Source: Enterobacter cloacae subsp. cloacae ATCC 13047
Lineage (GTDB): Bacteria; Pseudomonadota; Gammaproteobacteria; Enterobacterales; Enterobacteriaceae
Reading direction: 5' to 3'
Assembly (NCBI RefSeq): GCF_000025565.1
Contig: NC_014121.1
Location: 2,108,001 to 2,172,000, forward strand
Length of the DNA stretch: 64,000 nt
A model generated the notes under the pieces. That model was not told where the DNA came from, searched no databases, and saw only the letters and a list, made by a program, of their open reading frames with translations. The translations under genes were made by a program, and so were the position numbers. Position 1 is the first letter of the stretch. Each line of letters starts with the position of its first letter. Shown here piece after piece: positions 44,396 to 52,019 of the stretch.

Positions 44396-44854
44396 ATGAC
44401 ACTGATGATGATTATTCTGGCCGTGTGCGGCGGCGCGACGCTGAGCGTTCAGGCGGCGATCAACGGGCAACTCGGCAGCCGCGTGGGCGTATTCAAAAGC
44501 GCGTTCCTGACGTTCTCCGTTGGCGCGCTGGTCACCGCCTTGCTGATTTTTTTCTTTGAACCAAAACAGACAGTCACCCTGCTGGACGTGCCGAAATGGC
44601 AGCTTCTCGGGGCGATGTTTGGCGTGCCGTACATTGTAATCATGGTGTTGGCGGTGCAGCGCATCGGCACCGCCGTCGCCACGGTCGCGGTGATTTTTGG
44701 TCAGCTTACCATGAGTATGCTGATTGATAACTTTGGCTGGCTGGGCAATGCGGCCATTCCGTTTTCGATGAGCCGACTGGCCGCCGTCCTCTGCCTGGGT
44801 ATTGCGCTGTTTTTCATTTACTCAGGCAGTAAAAACGCCCCTCCCCACGAGTAA
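44396..44854 (+). CDS. small YdcZ/DUF606-type membrane transporter, second of pair
   Basis: Paralogue of the previous gene, 152 residues with the same layout: MIILAVCGGATLSVQAAINGQLGSRVGVFKSAFLTFSVGALVTALLIFFF, LLGAMFGVPYIVIMVLAVQRIGTAVATVAVIFGQLTMSMLIDNFGWLG, and LAAVLCLGIALFFIYSGSK. The shared motif is xxxGQxxxSxLIDxxGxLG. The close spacing suggests translation coupled to the first gene and a two-subunit transporter. The gene ends 2 bp from the tail of the convergent lipid operon. Confidence 0.88.
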   Translation: MTLMMIILAVCGGATLSVQAAINGQLGSRVGVFKSAFLTFSVGALVTALLIFFFEPKQTVTLLDVPKWQLLGAMFGVPYIVIMVLAVQRIGTAVATVAVIFGQLTMSMLIDNFGWLGNAAIPFSMSRLAAVLCLGIALFFIYSGSKNAPPHE

Positions 44855-44856
44855 CG

Positions 44857-45384
44857 TTACACCTTGCGGGTAAAGAACAGCGTCACCGTGGCGACGGTGA
44901 CGCCAAATTTCTTCATCTCGGTTTTATTAAACAGGTGTGTGCCATCCTGCAGGTACATCCAGTCGTCGAAGTGCAGCAGCCAGGTGCTGCCGTTGGCCTT
45001 CACGTTCATGCTGTACCGCCAGTTGAAGGCATTGCCCGCCGCCTGCCCCGTCGCCACGCCGTCAATATCGCCCGCCGTGCCCTCATAACGATCGGTCGCC
45101 ACGCGGCGGATATGCCATACCCGCTGCTGTTTTTCACCATCGTCGTAGACAAAATGTTCATTCAGCGTCAGCGTGTCGCCAATCACGTCCCCGGCAATCT
45201 CCACGTGGAAGCGGCGGAGCTGCTTCCCGCTGCGATCCTGCACCATCCCCCACGCTTCCGTTTTGCCCTGGAAATAGTGGAATATATCAAGCCGCGGCTG
45301 CTGCTGGCGGTACTCCGTCACGTCCGTGCTGCAGCCTGCCAGCAACATCGTCACACCCAGCGCCATGATCAAAAAACGTTTCAT
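44857..45384 (-). CDS. DUF3833 lipoprotein, last gene of the eight-gene operon
   Basis: A 175-residue periplasm-facing lipoprotein: the signal sequence MKRFLIMALGVTMLLAGCS has the lipobox LLAGC. The mature part has the DUF3833 pattern LDIFHYFQGKTEAWGMVQDRSGKQLRRFHVEIAG, WHIRRVATDRYEGTAGDIDGVATG, WLLHFDDWMYLQDGTHLFNKTEMKKFGVTVATVTLFF. It resembles a lipocalin-like beta barrel. It overlaps the upstream gene by 4 bp. Homologues elsewhere travel with CFA-synthase-like and DUF1365 genes, so a role in handling modified lipids is inferred from context only. Confidence 0.85.
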   Translation of the reverse strand: MKRFLIMALGVTMLLAGCSTDVTEYRQQQPRLDIFHYFQGKTEAWGMVQDRSGKQLRRFHVEIAGDVIGDTLTLNEHFVYDDGEKQQRVWHIRRVATDRYEGTAGDIDGVATGQAAGNAFNWRYSMNVKANGSTWLLHFDDWMYLQDGTHLFNKTEMKKFGVTVATVTLFFTRKV

Positions 45385-45905
45385 TGTTGTCCTCCGATTA
45401 ACTGCTGACGCAGCTCAGGGTATTGCGTGCGGGGATCAAGCCAGATCCCCAGAAAACGGGTGCTGAACGCTTGCGACTGAGGCGGCCCCAGGGGTCTGAA
45501 AGTGCCCGATGCGGCAGGCGCGCGGTACCAGAACTGTCCCTGCTTATCGTTAAGCACGAACGCCAGCTGCGCCCCCGGCCCGACATCCGGCCACAGCGAG
45601 GCAAGCATTCGCAGCCAGGCTTCGCTCTGCGGTTCCTGCTGCAAAACCCCCTGTGCTCGCCACTGGTCGCGGGTTGCCTCGACCAGGTCTTCACTGTCGA
45701 TGTCACGCGCGTAGGTGATAATGAGCGCCTGATCCTGCATCTTGCCGGTGTAGCGCCCTTCAGGGGTGCGCAACTGGGAGGTATAAACGGTGAAAGGCCC
45801 CCAGGTCAGCGTGGCATCCCCCACCTTGCGCCAGCCAAGCCAGTCGGTTGCCTGGGCGAAAGGCGTCAGGGTGATGAGCCAGAGGAACAGGAGTGCGGCT
45901 CTCAT
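45381..45905 (-). CDS. chalcone-isomerase-like periplasmic protein
   Basis: A 174-residue exported protein with signal peptide MRAALLFLWLITLTPFAQA. The mature part (VGDATLTWGPFTVYTSQLRTPEGRYT; LIITYARDIDSEDLVEATRDQWRAQG; FRPLGPPQSQAFSTRFLGIWLD) matches the bacterial chalcone-isomerase-like family, whose fold binds fatty acids in some members. The start is set by GGGAGG 6 bases upstream; the longer frame overlaps the DUF2878 gene extensively and is rejected. It has 4-bp overlaps on both sides. The role in the operon is unproven, with fatty-acid or lipid binding the best guess. Confidence 0.8.
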   Translation of the reverse strand: MRAALLFLWLITLTPFAQATDWLGWRKVGDATLTWGPFTVYTSQLRTPEGRYTGKMQDQALIITYARDIDSEDLVEATRDQWRAQGVLQQEPQSEAWLRMLASLWPDVGPGAQLAFVLNDKQGQFWYRAPAASGTFRPLGPPQSQAFSTRFLGIWLDPRTQYPELRQQLIGGQQ

Positions 45906-46387
45906 TGTTGCCTCCCTGTCAGCAAGTGGTAAAACAGCATCAGCACCAGCCAGCCCGGCACCATCCAGCTGACGACGATAAAAGTCGGCTCCAGAAAGGC
46001 GATGGCACCGAGCCGCTCCCCGATAAGATACGCCACCGGACCGCCCACGGAAGCCAGCAGCATCAGCATCCAGCCGGGTAACGTTGTGGTGCGGGTGAGC
46101 TGCGTCCAGACGGTGGCAAACATCAGCCACAGCGCCACCATCCACACGGGCATCAGTGATTCACCGGTGAAGGCGATCAGCCCCGTCAGCGCCCAGAGTG
46201 CATCCAGCAGAGTGCCCGCGAGTGCCAGCAGAATGGCATAAACGCGGTGTGCAGGCGGCAACATCAGGCAGGCGAAGATCGCCAGCACGCACCAGATAAT
46301 CAGGCCACGCTCGCGAAACAGCACCACCAGCGTCCAGTAGAGATCGAACGCGATAGCCAGGGCGAAAACCTGCACGTAACGTTTCAT
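45902..46387 (-). CDS. DUF2878 integral membrane protein
   Basis: A 161-residue inner-membrane protein with about five membrane segments (VQVFALAIAFDLYWTLVVLF; GLIIWCVLAIFACLMLP; AILLALAGTLLDALWALTGLIAF; MPVWMVALWLMFATVW; WMLMLLASVGGPVAYLIGERLGAIAF; WMVPGWLVLMLFYHLL). The pattern matches DUF2878, a family regularly found beside CFA-synthase-like genes. It overlaps both neighbours by 4 bp. It could anchor or assist the lipid-modifying enzymes at the membrane; no catalytic residues are evident. Confidence 0.85.
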   Translation of the reverse strand: MKRYVQVFALAIAFDLYWTLVVLFRERGLIIWCVLAIFACLMLPPAHRVYAILLALAGTLLDALWALTGLIAFTGESLMPVWMVALWLMFATVWTQLTRTTTLPGWMLMLLASVGGPVAYLIGERLGAIAFLEPTFIVVSWMVPGWLVLMLFYHLLTGRQQ

Positions 46388-47604
46388 ACGCGCTCGGCGG
46401 TCAGTTGCACCACGCTGATGGTGCGGGCGTTAAACCCGGCTTCGCAGTAGCCAAAGTAATAGAGCCACATCCGACGAAACCGCTCATCAAATCCCAGTTT
46501 TTCAATCTCCTGCCAGGCATGGAGAAAGCGCTGACGCCAGTGCGCCAGCGTGCGCGCGTAGTCCGGCCCCATATCAAACAGGTTGCGCACCACAAAATCG
46601 GTATGGCGCGTCATCAGCGCATTCATCGCCGTTATGCTCGGCAAAAAGCCGCCGGGGAAGATATACCGCTGAATAAAATCCACGCTTTTGCTGTAGTCGC
46701 GATACCGCTGATCCTGAATGGTGATGGCCTGAATCGCCATGCGCCCACCCGGACGCAGACGCGCCTGACAGGTGCGGAAAAACGTTGGCAGATAGCGTTG
46801 CCCGACGGCTTCAATCATCTCAATCGACACCAGCTTGTCGTACTCGCCGGTTAAATCGCGATAGTCGCAGAGCAACACCTCAACGCGGTCCTGCAGACCG
46901 GCCCGGGCAATCCGCTCTGTCGCCCAGCGATACTGCTCCTGCGACAGCGTGGTAGTGGTCACCCGGCAGCCGTAGTGACGGGCCGCGTATTCCGCCATCG
47001 CCCCCCAGCCGGTGCCAATCTCCAGCAGATGATCGCTTGGGTTCAGCGCCAGCTGTTCGCACAGACGCGCCATTTTCGCCCGCTGCGCGTCGCCAAGATC
47101 CTGCTCCTCCCCGCTAAACAGCGCGCTGGAATAGAGCAACTCCTTGTCCAGAAAATGGGCATAAAACGCGTTACCCAGATCGTAATGCGCCGCAATGTTT
47201 TCCCGCGCCTGCGCCCGGGAGTTGCGCCGCGACCAGTGGCGAAGCCGCTCCAGCGGTCTGCCAAGCAGGCGGAACCCGTTTTCGAGCCGCCCCAGTACCT
47301 GGCTGTTTAGCGCAAGCAGTTGCAGAAGCGGCGTGAGCTGCGTGGTTTCCCATTCGCCGTCCATCCAGGCTTCCGCCGCGGCCAGACTGCCCCCGGTCAG
47401 GACGCGCCAGTAGACGCCCGGGCTGAGGATCTCAACGTCGGCATGCAGCGCGGCAGACAGCTCACCGAAATGAAAGGTCTGCGCCCCTTCACGCAGCGTG
47501 AGCGAGCCGCCACGAAGGCCGCTCAGCACGCGAAAGAGCAGCCAGCGCGCGACGCGAACGTTGCGCGGGATATCGGGTTCAAGCGCAAAGACAGGATCGG
47601 TCAT
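46384..47604 (-). CDS. cyclopropane-fatty-acyl-phospholipid synthase-like SAM methyltransferase
   Basis: This enzyme should methylate or cyclopropanate the double bond of membrane-phospholipid acyl chains with SAM. The 406 residues have a CFA-type N-terminal domain (FHFGELSAALHADVEILSPGVYWRVLTGGSLAAAEAWMDGEWET), YDLGNAFYAHFLDKELLYSSALF, the SAM motif LLEIGTGWGAMAEYAARHYGCRVTTTTLSQEQY, and the conserved SIEMIEAVGQRYLPTFFR. It is not the housekeeping cfa gene; the operon context (DUF1365, FAD oxidoreductase, SDR) is like clusters induced by singlet oxygen or light in other proteobacteria, where unusual methylated or furan fatty acids are made. The product lipid here is unknown. Confidence 0.9.
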   Translation of the reverse strand: MTDPVFALEPDIPRNVRVARWLLFRVLSGLRGGSLTLREGAQTFHFGELSAALHADVEILSPGVYWRVLTGGSLAAAEAWMDGEWETTQLTPLLQLLALNSQVLGRLENGFRLLGRPLERLRHWSRRNSRAQARENIAAHYDLGNAFYAHFLDKELLYSSALFSGEEQDLGDAQRAKMARLCEQLALNPSDHLLEIGTGWGAMAEYAARHYGCRVTTTTLSQEQYRWATERIARAGLQDRVEVLLCDYRDLTGEYDKLVSIEMIEAVGQRYLPTFFRTCQARLRPGGRMAIQAITIQDQRYRDYSKSVDFIQRYIFPGGFLPSITAMNALMTRHTDFVVRNLFDMGPDYARTLAHWRQRFLHAWQEIEKLGFDERFRRMWLYYFGYCEAGFNARTISVVQLTAERV

Positions 47605-48323
47605 GAGCGTTCACTCCTGCTGACAGGATGGTTATACAGAGGCATGCGCTTAAGCCACAGCCGCAGCGCCTGCCAGTAAATCGCGAAAACGGTTTTGAGC
47701 GTCATCAGCGGAATACGCAGCAGCAGCCCACGCAGTGCCGGACGGGTCAGCGGCGCGCGGCGAAGCGCCAGCGTGGCATCAAATACCTTTGACGCCTGAT
47801 GATTTTCAATGTGCATATGCAGCGTGTTATCCGGGTTGTTGAAGCGCCAGTGGTAAATCATGTCCATGGGATTAAACGGAGAAACGTGAAAGGCTTTCTC
47901 CGTGGGCTGGGCGTGCTGACCATTGACGGCGTAATAATGTCGTTCGTTCCAGGGCGTATTGCGCACTTCGGCCAGCACCCAGCGCAGCGTCTCTGCCGGG
48001 TCATAGCAGTAGTAAAAATTGACGGGATTAAAATGAAAGCCGAAGTAGCGCAGCTGCGTCAGGAGCATCACCCGCCCCTCAGGACGTTCGCCGGTCAGGC
48101 TTTCCAGCCGATTCAGCACGTTCTCTTTAAGCGGCGAACCCAGCGGATAATCCGCATCATGGAACGATGCGGCGGCAAACCGGTTGCGCCGCACGCCAAC
48201 GGTGGGCAACTTATCCAGCTCGTCGAGATCGAGCCAGGCCATGAAGACGCCATAGCTGAACTCATGCGTTTTCGGCTGGAGACGGCGGTGGCGTAATACG
48301 CCGTGATAGAGGCAACTGTTCAT
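47601..48323 (-). CDS. DUF1365 protein
   Basis: A 240-residue protein with the DUF1365 hallmarks: MNSCLYHGVLRHRRLQPKTHEFSYGVFMAWLDLDEL, RVMLLTQLRYFGFHFNPVNFYYCYD, EVRNTPWNERHYYAVNG, KAFHVSPFNPMDMIYHWRFNNP. DUF1365 is almost always found between a flavin amine-oxidase-like gene and a CFA-synthase-like gene, exactly as here. The conserved His, Asn and Tyr pattern suggests an enzyme, but the reaction is not assigned. It has 4-bp overlaps on both sides. Confidence 0.92.
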   Translation of the reverse strand: MNSCLYHGVLRHRRLQPKTHEFSYGVFMAWLDLDELDKLPTVGVRRNRFAAASFHDADYPLGSPLKENVLNRLESLTGERPEGRVMLLTQLRYFGFHFNPVNFYYCYDPAETLRWVLAEVRNTPWNERHYYAVNGQHAQPTEKAFHVSPFNPMDMIYHWRFNNPDNTLHMHIENHQASKVFDATLALRRAPLTRPALRGLLLRIPLMTLKTVFAIYWQALRLWLKRMPLYNHPVSRSERS

Positions 48324-49582
48324 CGGTTTCCCTCCCCGGCTGTTATCGCATTGACGACGTCCAGCGCGCTGCGCACGCCATCTTCATGAAAGCCGTTGTA
48401 CCAGTACGCGCCGCAGAACCAGCTCCGCTGGTGACCGTTGATTTCGCTGCGGCGCGCCTGTGCCCGCCAGCTTTGCGGGTTAAACAGTGGATGTTCATAC
48501 ACAAAGCGCCGCAGCACGAAGCGTTCGTCCACTGGCGTTTCCGGGTTTAAGGTGACGCAGAACAGCGGGCTACCGGCGGGCAGCCCCTGCAAGATATTCA
48601 TGTTGTACGTTACGCAGGCGCTGGCCTGATCCTGTTCGCTCAGGCGGTAGTTCCAGCTGGCCCAGGCGCGCTGACGCACCGGCAGCCAGCGCGGATCGCT
48701 GTGCAGCACCACCTCGTTACGCTGCCAGCCAATATCGCCCAGCACCTCCTGCTCAGCGGCGGAAGGTGCGTCGAGGATGGCCAGCGCCTGGGCTGAGTGA
48801 CAGGCAAAAATCACCTGATCAAAACGGTGGCTCGATTCTTCAAGATGGAGGGTGACACCCTGTGCATCACGGCTTACCCGCTGCACCGGCGCGTTGAGGT
48901 GCAGCGTGAGCCGGTCACCCAGCTGTGCCAGAATAGCGCGGATATACTCCCGCGAGCCGCCGGGCACCACGTACCACTGCGGGCGCTGAGTGATATCCAG
49001 CAGACCATGATTCTCAAAGAAGCGTAAAAAGAGCGGCAGCGGAAAACGTTTCATCTCCTGTAGCGACGACGACCAGATGGCCGCCCCCATCGGGAGAATA
49101 TAATGACGCGCAAAGAACGGCGTTAAGCGATGCTGTTCCAGGAACGTTTGCAGCGTCGCGCCGGGGTCCACGACCTCTTTCAGCGCCTGCTTCGCCAGGC
49201 GATTAAAACGGACAATCTCCCCAAGCAGACGCCAGAACGCCGGGTTCACCAGGTTACGACGCTGTGCAAAGAGCGTCGTCATGGTGTGGCCGTTGTACTC
49301 CAGCCCACTCTGCGGATTGTGTACCGAGAAGCTCATCTGCGTTTTTTGCCCGCTGATGCCCAGCTCGCTAAGCAGCCCCATAAAGCGCGGATAGGTACGG
49401 TCGTTGTAGACGATAAAACCGGTGTCGATGGCGTAGGTACCCTGTGGCGTCGGCACGTCAACCGTGGCGGTATGGCCGCCGGGGGTGGCACCGGCTTCAA
49501 ACAGGGTGACCTCATGATGCCCGGCAAGGCGCCAGGCGCAGGTCAGCCCGGCGATGCCGCTGCCGATTATGGCGATCTTCAT
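48320..49582 (-). CDS. FAD-dependent amine-oxidase-like oxidoreductase
   Basis: A 420-residue flavoprotein. The FAD-binding motif is at the very N-terminus (MKIAIIGSGIAGLTCAWRLAGHHEVTLFEAGATPGGHTATVD), followed by GTYAIDTGFIVYNDRTYPRFMGLL; the C-terminal flavin contact reads WFCGAYWYNGFHEDGVRSALDVV. This subgroup is linked to DUF1365 and CFA-like genes and is thought to desaturate or oxidise modified acyl chains; in Rhodobacter a related cluster takes part in furan fatty acid formation. That function is transferred by context. It has 4-bp overlaps with both neighbours. Confidence 0.9.
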   Translation of the reverse strand: MKIAIIGSGIAGLTCAWRLAGHHEVTLFEAGATPGGHTATVDVPTPQGTYAIDTGFIVYNDRTYPRFMGLLSELGISGQKTQMSFSVHNPQSGLEYNGHTMTTLFAQRRNLVNPAFWRLLGEIVRFNRLAKQALKEVVDPGATLQTFLEQHRLTPFFARHYILPMGAAIWSSSLQEMKRFPLPLFLRFFENHGLLDITQRPQWYVVPGGSREYIRAILAQLGDRLTLHLNAPVQRVSRDAQGVTLHLEESSHRFDQVIFACHSAQALAILDAPSAAEQEVLGDIGWQRNEVVLHSDPRWLPVRQRAWASWNYRLSEQDQASACVTYNMNILQGLPAGSPLFCVTLNPETPVDERFVLRRFVYEHPLFNPQSWRAQARRSEINGHQRSWFCGAYWYNGFHEDGVRSALDVVNAITAGEGNR

Positions 49583-50298
49583 GAGCGCACCATCCTGCGC
49601 AGCAGTGCACGCTGTAAGAACGCTGGCAGCCCGGAAAGCAGCCGCAGCGTCAGACCAAATCCCGCTGGAAACGCGATGTGGTTTTTCCCTTTTTCCAGGC
49701 CACGGCGAATGGCTTTTACCGCCTCTTCAACGCTCACCCTGCCCGGCATGGCGAAATCATTTTTGCGGGTCAACGGGGTGTCGACAAAACCGGGCGATAC
49801 CACGGTGACCGCAATCCCTTTTGGCTCCCAGTCGAGACGCAGGCTCTGCGCAAACCAGGTGAGCGCGGCTTTGGATGCGCCGTACGCTTCAGCGCGTGGA
49901 AACGTCAGCCAGTGAGCCATAGAGCTCACCAGCACCACGCGGTTACCGGCCACAAGCTGTGGCTGCAGCGCGGCAAGGCAATTGACAGGCCCCTGAAAGT
50001 TAGTGGTCATCACCCGCTCTACCAGCGCGGCGTCCACCACGCCATGTTCCAGATATTCGCAGGTTCCAGCACAGAGGATCGTCAGGTCGGCCTCGCAGCC
50101 CGTCAGCGCCTGGCGACAGGCGTCCCTGTCTGTCATATCGAACAGGCGTACCGTAATGTTTGAACTATGCTGATGCAGGGCTTCCAGACGCGCCGGATCC
50201 CGCCCGCAGGCGATGACATGGTGACCGTCACGGGCAAAAGATTGCGCCAGCCCCGCCCCAATGCCTGAACTGGCGCCGGTGATCAGGACCGTCATCAT
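49579..50298 (-). CDS. short-chain dehydrogenase/reductase in the lipid operon
   Basis: A 239-residue classical SDR. The nucleotide-binding TGASSGIGAGLAQSF is at residues 7-21, with RDGHHVIACGRDP after it; the catalytic Ser, Tyr and Lys sit in VSSMAHWLTFPRAEAYGASKAAL. It should reduce or oxidise a carbonyl/alcohol with NAD(P)H; the substrate may be an acyl or lipid intermediate of this operon, which is inference. SDRs at this place also occur in light- or sigma-E/ChrR-controlled CFA clusters of other bacteria. It has 4-bp overlaps with both neighbours. Confidence 0.92.
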   Translation of the reverse strand: MMTVLITGASSGIGAGLAQSFARDGHHVIACGRDPARLEALHQHSSNITVRLFDMTDRDACRQALTGCEADLTILCAGTCEYLEHGVVDAALVERVMTTNFQGPVNCLAALQPQLVAGNRVVLVSSMAHWLTFPRAEAYGASKAALTWFAQSLRLDWEPKGIAVTVVSPGFVDTPLTRKNDFAMPGRVSVEEAVKAIRRGLEKGKNHIAFPAGFGLTLRLLSGLPAFLQRALLRRMVRS

Positions 50299-50729
50299 GA
50301 TTTCACCCTCCGCTTCACGCCGCGAACCGCCCAGCCAAGCAAAGGCAGATGTTCGTAGATCATCTCTCCGGCATCGTAGTAGTCCCGCTGGCGAATAATC
50401 CGATCCTTTTCCACGTCCACCACGGAGCAGCCAGGCAGTTCCAGAGGCTCGCCACCGGCAATGCGCGGGTGCGACCAGTGCATGACCCAGGTGACAACAA
50501 AGCGATGCTCGCCGATCAAAGGGGAATCAAGCGTGAAACGACAGTGTTCGACATTCGCCAGCAGATGGGTGAAATAGCGTTGCAGGGCGAACAGGCCGTT
50601 ATGTTCACCAAACGGATCGATAAGCGTGGCATCGGGATGGTAAAGCCCCGCCAGCGCCGAGGGCGGCTGGGAATCCAGCGCGGTGTAGTAATCAACAAAC
50701 CGACTGATGACGTCAGGCAAAAGGTTCAT
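50295..50729 (-). CDS. NTF2/SnoaL-like protein, first gene of the eight-gene operon
   Basis: A 144-residue small alpha+beta cone protein of the NTF2-like superfamily (VDYYTALDSQPPSALAGLYHPDATLIDPFGEHNGLFALQRYFTHLL; RFVVTWVMHWSHPRIAGGEPLELPGCSVVDVEKDRIIRQRDYYDAGEMIYEHLPLLGWAVRGVKRRV). The YYDAGEMIYE region and the basic tail are typical of members in CFA/DUF1365 clusters. It leads the operon, so the promoter lies in 50730-50986. Its stop overlaps the SDR start by 4 bp. The exact role is unknown. Confidence 0.87.
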   Translation of the reverse strand: MNLLPDVISRFVDYYTALDSQPPSALAGLYHPDATLIDPFGEHNGLFALQRYFTHLLANVEHCRFTLDSPLIGEHRFVVTWVMHWSHPRIAGGEPLELPGCSVVDVEKDRIIRQRDYYDAGEMIYEHLPLLGWAVRGVKRRVKS

Positions 50730-50776
50730 GGGTCACATCCTGGCGGTAAACAACGTAGCGTAAGCGCATAATTAAA

Positions 50777-50804
50777 CTTACACAATTCGAGTTATTTGTC
50801 CAAG
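50777..50804 (-). promoter_or_regulatory. dyad in the promoter region of the lipid operon
   Basis: CTTACACAA and TTGTCCAAG form an inverted repeat (7 of 9 positions pair) with a 10-bp spacer, about 50 bp before the first start codon. Reading the minus strand, TTGGAC followed 17 bp later by TAAGTT could be a sigma-70-type promoter overlapping it. Regulator identity is unknown; no regulator gene lies next to the operon. Confidence 0.35.
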
Positions 50805-50986
50805 TTTGTGCAGAAATATATTTTTATTATTTTAATTATCAGTTGGTTGGGTAAGTTACTTTCGTACCAGAAGTTGAGGCGCAATAAGGGCTGACCGCCA
50901 TCGGGCTACTTTTTCAGGTTAACCCTAAGGTAAATTCCCCCGTTCTCTTCCAGGCTTATTCTTTTTATTCATAAGGATGACATGCC

Positions 50987-51184
50987 ATGAGACGTTTCTT
51001 TCTCTCCCTTTTCTCCAGCCCGGAATCGTTACTTCAGGTGATGAGTCAGCAGGAAATCATTGAAGCCGTTGAGGATGGCGACCGGATTATCATCGACCAG
51101 GATGGTAATGCCTCGGTGAACTACAAAAGCAACGAGGTACGCCAGGATTTTCTGCGCCACGTCAATGCGTTAAAGAGGGCGTAA
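50987..51184 (+). CDS. small protein of unknown function
   Basis: 65 residues: MRRFFLSLFSSPESLLQVMSQQEIIEAVEDGDRIIIDQDGNASVNYKSNEVRQDFLRHVNALKRA. I do not recognise the family. It starts with a short basic-hydrophobic stretch, and the rest is charged and soluble-looking. AAGGATGAC precedes the ATG at good spacing, and coding character is supported by the immediate (1-bp) junction to the following membrane-protein gene, with which it must be co-transcribed. It is divergent from the lipid operon. Confidence 0.7.
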   Translation: MRRFFLSLFSSPESLLQVMSQQEIIEAVEDGDRIIIDQDGNASVNYKSNEVRQDFLRHVNALKRA

Positions 51185-51185
51185 T

Positions 51186-51956
51186 ATGGGAACGGCGATA
51201 TTTATGGTGCTGATGGTCTGCGGGTACTGGTACACCAGCCGCGACCTCTCTACCCGCTTCAAAATCAAGCGATCCTTCGGCTGGGATGTCTATTTTCTGG
51301 TTGCCCTTTACGGCTCGATCTTCGTTCTGCAAGGCGTGATCGCCACCGGGCTGCTCTGGCTGCTGCTGCTCGCCCTCTCCGCGGCTGACAACACCTTCCA
51401 CTTTACGTCAGAGCGTTATGCCGACTGGCAGATGGACTTTATGAACTGGAGTTTCCTGGGCATCCAGGCACCCGTAGTGGTGATGCTGGCCTTCGCCATC
51501 CTGTTTTGTCTTTATCGCTCAAACTGGGCGGGCAGCGCCGGACTGGACGGTGAAGGCAGGAAAAAGCTCTATAAGCGCCTGGCGCAGGCGAGCGGGATTG
51601 AACAACTGCTTTATCAGTGCATGGAGCAAGGCGAGCTGGCGCAGGTGACGCTACGGTCGGGGCGTATCTATGTCGGCATGATCCATACGGCGACGCTGGA
51701 ATATGAGAAAACGGCCAATATCGTGCTTATTCCCATGCTGAGTGGCTATCGCGATCGCCAGACGATGAATTTTCGCATCGAAAATAACTACAGCAAATGG
51801 TATGACGGGCATGACATCACCCTCGACTCTGAGCCCAGAAGTGCGATGGATTTCAGAAAGGTGATTATGCTCAACCAGATTGAGAGCCTTGCGCTGTTCG
51901 ACCCGGCAAGCGCCAGCGTGCTCGACATGGCTCAGCAGGAAAAAGCCGCGCAATGA
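51186..51956 (+). CDS. membrane protein of unknown function
   Basis: 256 residues with three or four membrane segments in the N-terminal half (MGTAIFMVLMVCGYWYTSR; GWDVYFLVALYGSIFVLQGVIATGLLWLLLLAL; FLGIQAPVVVMLAFAILFCLY) and a cytosolic C-terminal domain of about 120 residues (EQLLYQCMEQGELAQVTLRSGRIYVGMIHTATLEYEKTANIVLIPMLSGYRDRQTMNFRIENNYSKWY). The C-terminal part looks like a small beta-rich domain. I do not recognise the family. It is co-transcribed with the preceding 65-residue gene. Confidence 0.8.
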   Translation: MGTAIFMVLMVCGYWYTSRDLSTRFKIKRSFGWDVYFLVALYGSIFVLQGVIATGLLWLLLLALSAADNTFHFTSERYADWQMDFMNWSFLGIQAPVVVMLAFAILFCLYRSNWAGSAGLDGEGRKKLYKRLAQASGIEQLLYQCMEQGELAQVTLRSGRIYVGMIHTATLEYEKTANIVLIPMLSGYRDRQTMNFRIENNYSKWYDGHDITLDSEPRSAMDFRKVIMLNQIESLALFDPASASVLDMAQQEKAAQ

Positions 51957-51984
51957 GCTTCTCATCCGTTCAGTAAGGCGTGTA

Positions 51985-52001
51985 AACTACCTTTAGTAGT
52001 T
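51985..52001 (+). promoter_or_regulatory. palindrome upstream of TetR gene (likely its operator)
   Basis: AACTAC-CTTTA-GTAGTT, 6-bp perfect arms, 18 bp before the TetR start codon. Its core TACCTTTAGTA is nearly repeated in the second palindrome at 52638-52652 before the adjacent flavoprotein gene. Confidence 0.65.
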
Positions 52002-52019
52002 AACTGATTTGAGGAAAAG

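Noticed and set aside
45906..46145. 80-codon N-terminal extension of the chalcone-isomerase-like protein
   Set aside because: It would overlap the DUF2878 gene for most of its length and hide the clean signal peptide and GGGAGG site at 45905.
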